In this document: positions 56,625 to 64,000 of the stretch, piece by piece | Layout: each line of letters opens with the position of its first letter | Numbering within the stretch: the first letter of the stretch is position 1 | Source: an uncultured Coriobacteriaceae bacterium | Lineage (GTDB): Bacteria > Actinomycetota > Coriobacteriia > Coriobacteriales > Eggerthellaceae | Length of the DNA: 64,000 nt | Assembly (NCBI GenBank): GCA_902768975.1 | Contig: CACXMZ010000002.1 | Coordinates: 124,001 to 188,000, forward strand | Direction of reading: 5' to 3' | The notes under the pieces: model-generated | Database searches by the model: none | What the model was told of the DNA's origin: nothing | What the model saw: the letters and a program-made list of their open reading frames with translations, nothing else | Position numbers and translations under genes: made by a program

Positions 56625-58336
56625 GCACGAAATGTAATCGAGAAACGGACAGTACGATATGTCCCGAATGCGGCGGGGAAACAACAGACGCTGCCCCTCA
56701 CGCTGTATATTGGTGTGACACTTGCAATATTCCGCTCATTAGCACTCCTGGAAAAACAAAGATAACATGCCCTGCTTGCGGTGAAGAGGCACGCTACCTT
56801 TGCGCAGATCTGCGCCCGGTCTTTCCCGAAGAACGCCTCTTGTTTGAAATAATGACGGATAGGCCTCTTTGCTACTTACATGATTCCGTGTGGGCGGTAA
56901 GCAGTAGATATTATGTTAACGGTAAACCGCACAATGTCTCCGTTGCTGAAATAACTGCTTTGAATCCGCAGGACGTAAGGAGCAAGCTTAAAGCTTACTC
57001 CTCGCAAAACAGCGACACCGACTTTCTCTGCTATATCAATGCGTTTGTTAAGGCAAATACTCCTCATTTAAACGGTCTAATAAGTGAGGCTTGTAGCTTC
57101 ATAATCGAAGCGTCTAGAGGGTATTCGGAAGAGAATATTGTTGTTTCTTTTTCAGGCGGTAAAGACTCGACCGTTACTGCAGACTTAGCTGTCCGAGCGT
57201 TGAGCAACCCTTACCTCGTACACATATTTGGAGATACAACGCTTGAATTTCCAAGCACTACCCAATATGCAAAACGATTTAGGGAAAGTCATCCACTTGC
57301 AATTTTTAAAACAGCGCGTAACAACGAACAGTCTTTTTACGATATGGCAGATGAAATTGGTCCTCCGTCAAGGGTAATGAGATGGTGCTGCTCCATGTTT
57401 AAAACAGGGCCTATTTCAAGAGCATTTAAAAGTCTGTACGGCGATCAACCCATCCTGACCTTCTACGGTATTAGGAGGGGCGAATCTATTTCGCGCAGTA
57501 AGTACAATCGGATTGAAGACAATGCAGAGGCGGTAAAAATACAGCGACAAAGAGTTGCTTCACCTATTTTCAACTGGGGTGATATTGATGTATGGCTCTA
57601 TATCCTGGCGGAAGGCATAGACTTCAATGATGCCTATAGGCTTGGCTACGAGCGCGTGGGCTGCTGGTGTTGCCCAAATAACAATCCCCGTGCCCAATTT
57701 CTTTCGCAGATATATATGCCAGAAGAGTCAGAGAAGTGGCACAACTTTCTTCTTGAGTTTGCAAAACGGATAGGCAAACCTGATCCCGAAGTATACGTTG
57801 ATACAGGAAAGTGGAAAGCACGTCAGGGCGGCAATGGCGTAGCAGCCGCTCGCAGCGTACAAATAGAAGCGAGCCACTGTGCAACCGAAGATAACGCAAT
57901 GATCTTTTCTCTCGAACGACCTTTCTCGGACGAGCTTGTTGGCCTATTTACGCCCATTGGAGACCATGCTCCTGGCCTGGGACGCACACTTCTTGAAGAA
58001 AGCGTCTTTATCGATAGAAAAACTAACGAGCCTCTACTGGCCATTATGCCTTTTACCCAGCCAGGCTATGAATATGCTGCAAAAGTGCGAATACTCAAAG
58101 AAGGCGACTCGGAGACCCTTCTGCGACAGGCGAGATACCAGGTGTTGAAATATAACGCCTGTCGCCAATGCTTGAAGTGTGAGTCCCTCTGTCGCTTTGG
58201 AGCGATTTCGATTTCGCCCGACGGATATCGCATAGACCCGTTGAAGTGTACCAAGTGCAAACAGTGCGTCACGGACAAGTACCTAGAAGGTGGCTGTTTG
58301 ATGAGAAAGTATTTGAAGACGAAGGACGAGCAGTAA
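56618..58336 (+). CDS. sspD: SspD-like PAPS-reductase-family ATP pyrophosphatase
   Basis: This 572-residue protein has N-terminal zinc ribbons (YCTKCNRETDSTICPECGGE, then WCDTCN and CPACGEE), a PAPS-reductase-type PP-loop domain with SFSGGKDSTVTADLAVRAL (about residue 178), RWCCSMFKTGPI and GCWCCPNNN. The C-terminal ferredoxin domain has CRQCLKCESLCRFG and CTKCKQC. SspD activates the DNA phosphate path for sulfur insertion with SspA in single-strand phosphorothioation. The extra ribbon and ferredoxin ends add metal sites beyond the core. TTG 56618 is the only in-frame start. sspB follows without a gap. Confidence 0.8.
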   Translation: MYCTKCNRETDSTICPECGGETTDAAPHAVYWCDTCNIPLISTPGKTKITCPACGEEARYLCADLRPVFPEERLLFEIMTDRPLCYLHDSVWAVSSRYYVNGKPHNVSVAEITALNPQDVRSKLKAYSSQNSDTDFLCYINAFVKANTPHLNGLISEACSFIIEASRGYSEENIVVSFSGGKDSTVTADLAVRALSNPYLVHIFGDTTLEFPSTTQYAKRFRESHPLAIFKTARNNEQSFYDMADEIGPPSRVMRWCCSMFKTGPISRAFKSLYGDQPILTFYGIRRGESISRSKYNRIEDNAEAVKIQRQRVASPIFNWGDIDVWLYILAEGIDFNDAYRLGYERVGCWCCPNNNPRAQFLSQIYMPEESEKWHNFLLEFAKRIGKPDPEVYVDTGKWKARQGGNGVAAARSVQIEASHCATEDNAMIFSLERPFSDELVGLFTPIGDHAPGLGRTLLEESVFIDRKTNEPLLAIMPFTQPGYEYAAKVRILKEGDSETLLRQARYQVLKYNACRQCLKCESLCRFGAISISPDGYRIDPLKCTKCKQCVTDKYLEGGCLMRKYLKTKDEQ

Positions 58337-59239
58337 ATGAAGATGAAATTCAAAGCACACCAGTCTTTCTTCATTAGAAAGGGCTGGTTAAGCAAGGGGC
58401 TCAAGGGAGTTCGAAGCAACAGCGCACTTCTGATGCCAAGCAACAACAAGGAAGCAATGGATGAGCTGGGTCTAGGCGCCAACCAGGTTGTAGCGCTGCG
58501 GTACTGGCTTCAGGCAACTGGCCTTATTGAATTAGGATACAGAAACCACGAGCACAGCATTACAGAGCTCGGTCATCTGATTCTTGATAACGATCCATTT
58601 ATTGAAGAGCTAGGCACGTTATGGGCTCTGCACTGCAACCTTGTTTCGGCACAAGAAGAGGCGGCTTCCTGGTATTTCCTTTTCAATGAATTTGGAATGA
58701 ATGTCTTTGGCAAGGACGACTTCACGCGCGCGATTTCGAAATACATACTCATCAATAACGACAAGGAGGATATAGCCCTTGCATCCCTCGACTCAGACTT
58801 TAGCTGCATTCTGAATACCTATATTCCACATAGCAAACTCGGGAGTAGTTCAATCTCGCCCGAAAACGTCATCGACTGCCCGCTTGGAGAACTAGGACTC
58901 ATCACTGTGGAAAGCAAGTCTGCAAAGACATACCGGAAGAAGACAGCTAATCCCAGCATGCTTCCCGGTCTGCTAGTTCTGTACTCGATAGCTTCAACCT
59001 TTGACGCAGCATCTCGGGAAACACCAGAAATACGATTCGAGATTCTCTTAGATGGGGCTGGGATGCCTGGACGCGTGTTCAACCTTGACTCTGTTGCGCT
59101 TTTATCAAAGCTGTATGAACTCGAAAACGAAGGCAGGCTTCGTGTAAGCAGGACAGCGGGAATTGACGTAGTGCGTCTTACGAACTCCTCCCTCTGCAAA
59201 GAAGACTGCCTGAGCGACTATTACAAGATGATGGGTTAG
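58337..59239 (+). CDS. sspB: SspB-like DUF4007 protein
   Basis: This 300-residue protein matches DUF4007, the SspB family: HQSFFIRKGWLSKGLKGVRS, MDELGLGANQVVALRYWLQA, then ITELGHLILDNDPFIEELGT and LWALHCNLV. SspB is described as the DNA-nicking member that opens one strand at the modification site. ATG 58337 directly follows the sspD stop. The gene ends 8 bp before sspC. Confidence 0.85.
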   Translation: MKMKFKAHQSFFIRKGWLSKGLKGVRSNSALLMPSNNKEAMDELGLGANQVVALRYWLQATGLIELGYRNHEHSITELGHLILDNDPFIEELGTLWALHCNLVSAQEEAASWYFLFNEFGMNVFGKDDFTRAISKYILINNDKEDIALASLDSDFSCILNTYIPHSKLGSSSISPENVIDCPLGELGLITVESKSAKTYRKKTANPSMLPGLLVLYSIASTFDAASRETPEIRFEILLDGAGMPGRVFNLDSVALLSKLYELENEGRLRVSRTAGIDVVRLTNSSLCKEDCLSDYYKMMG

Positions 59240-59247
59240 GAGGACGT

Positions 59248-62200
59248 ATGGATTTCAAGAAAATGATTCTTCCTAACAAGGATTTCCAAACATCAGTAAA
59301 CATTGAGTTTGATTTTGGCTCAAAAAACAAGGTTGAACAGCTTATCCCGACAGACTCTGTTTGCGTGTATCTCGAAGAGCTATTGCGCGACGTAATAACA
59401 TCCTCTAATCAGAGGGCAAAATTGCTTGTTGGACCATATGGAAAAGGAAAGTCGCATGTGGTCCTTGCTGCACTAACTGCAATGTGGGCAAAAGATCCAG
59501 CACCATTTAAAAAGATTATTAGTGCCTACAAACAACATGGTCTTGGATTCGGTGACACTTTAGAAAAGTTCGTTTCAGAAGGAAGCCGGCTACTTCCCGT
59601 AGTCATATCTGGAAGCACCGCTGATTTAAGGCATGCGCTTCTCTCTTCGCTGCGAAAATCATTGTCAAATACAGGGCTGATGGAATGTATGCCACAGACA
59701 AACTATGACGGCGCTCTTAACGTTCTAACTCGTTGGCAGTCCGATTATCCTGACACTATAAGGCGTTTTGAAACTCTTACTGGTCACAGCGTTTCTTCGA
59801 TCATCTCTCGCCTTAAAAACATGGATACCAACGCGTACGAGTTATTCGTAGAGTTTTATCCTGAGTTAACCTCTGGCAGCTCGTTCGACGTTGTTGATGG
59901 TGCCGAAGTACTGGATGTTTATGACACCGTACTAAACCGTCTTCGAGAAGCAGGCATCAGTGGCATCTACATCGTCTATGACGAGTTCAGTAAATACCTA
60001 GAGACTAGCATTGACCGTGCGACCGTTGAGGATACCAAACTGCTTCAGGATATTGCTGAGGCGTGCAATCGAAGCTCCGATAGTAAGCAGCTGCACCTAC
60101 TCCTCATCAGCCACAAAAGCATCTCCAACTACATCGACTCCAGTCTTCCCAAAGACAAAGTAGATGGATGGCGGGGCGTTTCTGGGCGCTTCCGCGAAAT
60201 CGAGATGCATGACGACGAGGGCCAGTATTTCGAGCTACTAAGTAACGCAATCATCAAGGACAAAAAACTATGGGGTTCTTGGCTTGATGCCAATGCGGGA
60301 GCCAATGCCGCTCTGCTTGAATTAATAGGAAAGCGATATGTGAAGCAGGGTCTTTTTAAGGAAGAGTACTACGAGATGGTGACCATGGGATGCTTCCCCC
60401 TTCATCCGCTCACGACATATATTCTTGCACGCATGTCAGAGAAAGTAGCCCAGAACGAACGCACCCTCTTTACCTTCATCTGCTCAAACGAAGAAAACTC
60501 TTTTATCAACGCTCTAGAGAGTGCCGGGAGATTCGTTTCGCCAGATTATGTATACAGTTATTTCGAGCCACTGTTGCGAAGAGAGTTCTATACCAGTCCC
60601 CTTCATCGCATCTATGAGCTTGCAAAAACGGCTATTCAAAAGGTCGAGGCTGGAAGCCTGGAAGAAAGAATGATCAAAACCATAGCGGCGATTGACGTTG
60701 TGGCACAATACGACAAGATTGCGCCCACGAAGGAAGTCATAACAGAACTGTATTCAGACTGCGGTTTTGATACGGACGGCATTAAAGCGGCACTAGACAA
60801 CCTTATTGCAAGCGACTCGATAGTTTACTTGCGACGGAGCAACGCATTCTTAAAACTAAAAGAAACATCTGGAGTGCATATAGATCGTGAGGTTTCGGAC
60901 AGGGCCGAGTCCTTGCGAAGCCAGTACGAATGCGTCGAACTGCTTAATACGATGATTGAAGGAAAGGCGCTTTACCCCTCTCGCTACAACGAAGAGAGGG
61001 GCATGGTCAGGTTCTTTAACTGTAAGTTTATCGGGTTAGACGAAATGCAAGATGGAGGAGTCCTGACCGAAAAGCACACACAAAACAGCGACGGCGCGGT
61101 TTTAGCGCTCCATCCAAACACGCCAAATGACCTGGAAGAATTGAAGCGATGCGCAAAGGGCGTACTTTCAGAATTACCAATGACTGTTGCCATTTGTCCC
61201 AAAAAGTACGTTGATGTCACGGCTGCAGTTTTTCTGCTCCAAGCCGCAAAGGAACTAAAGGCAGAAGCCGGCGAAGATGAAATCCTTGCCGAAGAATACG
61301 AAATTGTGGTCGATGACTACACAGAAATCGTCGAAGACTATATCGCAGGATTCTTTCAGCCAGAACTGGGACGTTCGTACTATTACATTGGGGGAACGAG
61401 GCGCAATTCGCTCACTAGAAAGAGGAAGCTAGCGGAAGAGCTTTCGGTTCTCTGCGAAGAAACCTATGGCAATACACCGCGAATCACCAATGAGGCTTTA
61501 AACAAGAATGAGCTAACAGGGACAGCCTTTAGCAGCAGAACCAAAATATTAAAATCTCTCTGCGGAAAGCATCTGGAACCAAATTTTGGTTTTATTGGCA
61601 ACGGCCAAGAAACATCAATGGCGCGAAGCGCGTTCGAAAAGACAGGAATTATTGCCAATTTTGAAAAACCAGAAGACTCTAGCAGAGCGGCATACACTGA
61701 GGGCATAGAAAAAATGCTTCAGGCCATCCGGGGCTTTATCGAGGGTGCTCAAGAAACGCCTTTCTCCGAAATATACAACTTGCTAACTGGTCCACAATTG
61801 AAACTTGGCTTACGACGGGGACCCATTCCCTTGTACCTTGCATATGTGATGCGTGACTACAGGGATGAAATCGTCATTACACATGATGGCGAGGAGCGTC
61901 CCTTGAGCGAGTCCTTGCTAGATGACATCGCGCGAAATCCTGCCGAGTATTACCTTACAAGGCTAAACTGGACTCCGCAGATGACGAACTACATACGCAA
62001 TCTGGCCTCGCTATTCAGTTGCGATCCAGATGCTGCAACTAGAAACGAGGTCGCAGACGCTATAAGGCTCTGGTATGTTGAGCTACCGCAGGTTACGCGC
62101 AACAGCAGAATCAACCATGCTAGCAGTAAAGGGAATGCAAACATCTCAAAGTCACGCACCGCTCTTTTCAACGCTGTGCGCTCCGTAGGGGACGATACGA

Positions 62201-62838
62201 GCGTTTTCCTATTTGAAAAGCTGCCGGCAGCATTTGGAGTGAAGGCTGATTCGCCGAAGCTTGTCGAGCTCATCAGGAAGGAAAAAAAGGAATGCGATGG
62301 TTTTCTGTCGCAAACCTTAGATAGGGTTGCTGAAGACCTTACAACTCTTTTCGATTGTGCGGCCCATTCAGATGCTTCCCTGGGTTCCACATTACGCGAC
62401 TGGGTAGACCGCAATCCAGCAACAACAACTCACGTGTTCTCTGGTGTTCGCAACCAGATACTAAATGCAATCAAAGATGCAAATGGTGATGACCGGACAA
62501 CCGTGAATAGAATAGCGAAGGCCGCAACCTCATTGCGTATCGATGATTGGAACGATGCTCGCTTCGATGACTTTTTTGACATCATGCGTGTAATGAAATC
62601 AGAAGTTGAAGGTGTAAACAGTCGCGAGGAGAATGAAACGGTCGAACAAACCGTAAGCCTTGTTTATGCTGTTGGCAATGGGACGATAAGGAAGAAAACA
62701 TTCGATGTTGTCGAGTGTAGCGAGCGATCACGTCTCTTGAAAAACAGCATCTTTGCTTGTTTAGACGAGATGGGGGGCGCATTGCAGCCTGATGAGAAAA
62801 GACAGATTGTCTTTGAGGTTCTTGAGGAGCTGTGCTGA
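59248..62838 (+). CDS. sspC: SspC-like ATPase
   Basis: This 1196-residue P-loop protein has Walker A LLVGPYGKGKSHVVLAAL (about residues 57-74) and a likely Walker B in GIYIVYDEFSKYLETSIDRA near residue 245. A sensor-like LLLISHKSISNYI follows. The long C-terminal part has no recognised domain. SspC is the ATPase of the SspABCD complex and is thought to move or load the modification proteins on DNA. AGGAGG precedes the ATG. Its stop overlaps the ATG of sspA (TGATG). Confidence 0.85.
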   Translation: MDFKKMILPNKDFQTSVNIEFDFGSKNKVEQLIPTDSVCVYLEELLRDVITSSNQRAKLLVGPYGKGKSHVVLAALTAMWAKDPAPFKKIISAYKQHGLGFGDTLEKFVSEGSRLLPVVISGSTADLRHALLSSLRKSLSNTGLMECMPQTNYDGALNVLTRWQSDYPDTIRRFETLTGHSVSSIISRLKNMDTNAYELFVEFYPELTSGSSFDVVDGAEVLDVYDTVLNRLREAGISGIYIVYDEFSKYLETSIDRATVEDTKLLQDIAEACNRSSDSKQLHLLLISHKSISNYIDSSLPKDKVDGWRGVSGRFREIEMHDDEGQYFELLSNAIIKDKKLWGSWLDANAGANAALLELIGKRYVKQGLFKEEYYEMVTMGCFPLHPLTTYILARMSEKVAQNERTLFTFICSNEENSFINALESAGRFVSPDYVYSYFEPLLRREFYTSPLHRIYELAKTAIQKVEAGSLEERMIKTIAAIDVVAQYDKIAPTKEVITELYSDCGFDTDGIKAALDNLIASDSIVYLRRSNAFLKLKETSGVHIDREVSDRAESLRSQYECVELLNTMIEGKALYPSRYNEERGMVRFFNCKFIGLDEMQDGGVLTEKHTQNSDGAVLALHPNTPNDLEELKRCAKGVLSELPMTVAICPKKYVDVTAAVFLLQAAKELKAEAGEDEILAEEYEIVVDDYTEIVEDYIAGFFQPELGRSYYYIGGTRRNSLTRKRKLAEELSVLCEETYGNTPRITNEALNKNELTGTAFSSRTKILKSLCGKHLEPNFGFIGNGQETSMARSAFEKTGIIANFEKPEDSSRAAYTEGIEKMLQAIRGFIEGAQETPFSEIYNLLTGPQLKLGLRRGPIPLYLAYVMRDYRDEIVITHDGEERPLSESLLDDIARNPAEYYLTRLNWTPQMTNYIRNLASLFSCDPDAATRNEVADAIRLWYVELPQVTRNSRINHASSKGNANISKSRTALFNAVRSVGDDTSVFLFEKLPAAFGVKADSPKLVELIRKEKKECDGFLSQTLDRVAEDLTTLFDCAAHSDASLGSTLRDWVDRNPATTTHVFSGVRNQILNAIKDANGDDRTTVNRIAKAATSLRIDDWNDARFDDFFDIMRVMKSEVEGVNSREENETVEQTVSLVYAVGNGTIRKKTFDVVECSERSRLLKNSIFACLDEMGGALQPDEKRQIVFEVLEELC

Positions 62839-63995
62839 TGAGTTCACATGTTGCATATTTCGACAACGCTGCTACAACATTCCCAAAACCCAATGCGGTA
62901 TATGATTTTGCAGACTCCTTCTACAGGAACAGTGGGGGAAACATCGGCAGAGGCGGCAATGCGCTTGCGGTAGCGGCTGGGGAGGTCGCAAGCCAGGCAA
63001 AAGATAACCTGCGCGTTCTTTACAATTGCCCGACACATGAGGTTGTTTTCACATCCTCGGCTACCGAAGCGCTAAACCGTATTCTCTTTGGTCTAGGACT
63101 CAAAGACGGTGATCATGTATTCCTTTCGCCTTTTGAGCACAATGCAGTAACAAGGCCGCTGAACCATCTGGCTAAAAACACGCGTGTTCAACTGCATGTT
63201 TTGCCTTTTGATAGGAATGTCTTGCTGCCAGATATGGATAACATCAAGACATATTTTGAAAAGAATCCACCAAAGCTTCTGGTACTTACGCATGCTAGCA
63301 ATGTGTGTGGCGCGATTCTGCCTGTGGACGACATATGTAAACTGGCAAAGCACTATGGCGCAAAAACAGTTGTCGACATGAGTCAGACCGCAGGCCTCCT
63401 TCATTTGGATCTGGTTTCGCCGACGATAGATTTTGCAGTATTTGCCGGGCACAAGACACTTTATAGTCCATTTGGCATAGGAGGATTCATTTGTCGAAAA
63501 GGTACGCGCTTGAAGCCTGTCTTCTTTGGTGGGAACGGGATTGATTCAATTAATCAAGACCTTCCCGACAATATCGTTCAAATGGAAGAAATTGGGAGCC
63601 AGAACACCTATGCCGTTGCTGGACTCAAGGCATCGACTGATTGGTTGCTTGCGCACGGCATGGACAAGATTCGCGAAGACGAAAAGGTGGCTTTTGCAAA
63701 GCTTCTCGACTTGCTGGAAGCCTATAGTGCGTTAATAGTAGGGAAAGGAATGGAATGCGAGAGAACAGGGGTTGTCTCTGCGCTCTTTGAAGGTTATACG
63801 CCAGACGAAATAGAAGTGATTCTAGGTCGGTTTGGTGTATCAGTTCGTTCTGGTCTGCATTGTGCGCCTTATGCCCATGACTTTCTCGGCACTTTGCCAG
63901 CAGGTACTGTGCGATTTAGTATTGGCGCCTTAACTAATGAAAATGATTTCACACAATTAGAAAAAGCGCTTACACTTATAAAAGACAGTTTATAG
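62838..63995 (+). CDS. sspA: SspA/DndA-like cysteine desulfurase
   Basis: This 385-residue class V aminotransferase has VAYFDNAATTFPKPNAVYDF at the start, the PLP lysine in FAGHKTLYSPFGIGGF, and the catalytic cysteine in SGLHCAPYAHDFLGTLPAG. It takes sulfur from cysteine and hands it to SspD for DNA phosphorothioation. ATG 62838 overlaps the sspC stop. It is the last gene in the window; only 5 bases follow. In most described operons sspA comes first; here the order is D-B-C-A. Confidence 0.85.
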   Translation: MSSHVAYFDNAATTFPKPNAVYDFADSFYRNSGGNIGRGGNALAVAAGEVASQAKDNLRVLYNCPTHEVVFTSSATEALNRILFGLGLKDGDHVFLSPFEHNAVTRPLNHLAKNTRVQLHVLPFDRNVLLPDMDNIKTYFEKNPPKLLVLTHASNVCGAILPVDDICKLAKHYGAKTVVDMSQTAGLLHLDLVSPTIDFAVFAGHKTLYSPFGIGGFICRKGTRLKPVFFGGNGIDSINQDLPDNIVQMEEIGSQNTYAVAGLKASTDWLLAHGMDKIREDEKVAFAKLLDLLEAYSALIVGKGMECERTGVVSALFEGYTPDEIEVILGRFGVSVRSGLHCAPYAHDFLGTLPAGTVRFSIGALTNENDFTQLEKALTLIKDSL

Positions 63996-64000
63996 CGTAA

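Noticed and set aside
56618-63995. Dnd double-strand phosphorothioation system
   Set aside because: DUF4007 and the SspC-type ATPase are marks of Ssp; no dndB, dndD or dndE is present.

Overview
The window looks like chromosomal DNA of an anaerobic actinobacterium of the Coriobacteriia, most likely the Eggerthellaceae. This is inferred from a MarR-controlled NrfA-like multiheme cytochrome, an aldo/keto reductase with a ferredoxin tail, a flavin reductase-rubredoxin fusion, many stand-alone Nif11-type peptides and a huge MBG-repeat surface protein. No ribosomal or other clear taxonomic marker is present, so family level is the limit. Most of the window is accessory DNA.

Layout. 0-3.5 kb: a Nif11-like peptide next to a QueC-like enzyme, a palindromic repeat pair, then a MarR regulator, its likely operators and a multiheme cytochrome lipoprotein. 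3.8-10.3 kb: an initiator tRNA followed by repeated copies of its 3' end. These mark at least three stacked cassettes without integrases: AbiEi/AbiEii; a double-glycine peptide; and a DUF4143-type ATPase with a GGDEF protein. C-terminal gene stubs lie among them. 10.4-21.5 kb: one 3699-residue repeat surface protein. 21.7-35.8 kb: a patchwork of lipoproteins (VanX-like, HAD-like), toxin-antitoxin pairs (RelBE-like, MNT/HEPN), ADP-ribose genes and their broken copies, several Nif11-like peptides, and household oxidoreductases.

36-51 kb is the most unusual part. A WYL-domain regulator sits at the head of a gene set whose upstream regions share one palindrome (AGTCC-N8-GGACT) and, in three cases, a hairpin that hides the ribosome binding site. 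The genes encode pieces of replication and cell-division ATPases cut up and rejoined: a DnaA domain IV alone, a DnaA-like AAA+ domain alone, an FtsK motor fused to a DnaA AAA+ domain, a DnaA domain I fused to a DnaB-like domain, and a second DnaB-like protein. Most have lost Walker residues. With them are a soluble FtsH-like protease, an RtcB RNA ligase, a DUF2779 nuclease, a PD-(D/E)XK nuclease, a lipoprotein and three proteins of unknown type. I know of no described system with this make-up. It is the best candidate here for a new one, perhaps defensive.

51-53.6 kb: a minus-strand set with a membrane-tethered TIR protein, a CoiA-like protein and small proteins. 53.8-64 kb: a CARF-like sensor, a sigma-factor-like protein and an acidic protein lie directly upstream of an sspD-sspB-sspC-sspA operon for single-strand DNA phosphorothioation. 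The window ends just after sspA, so any sspE or sspFGH partner would lie outside it.
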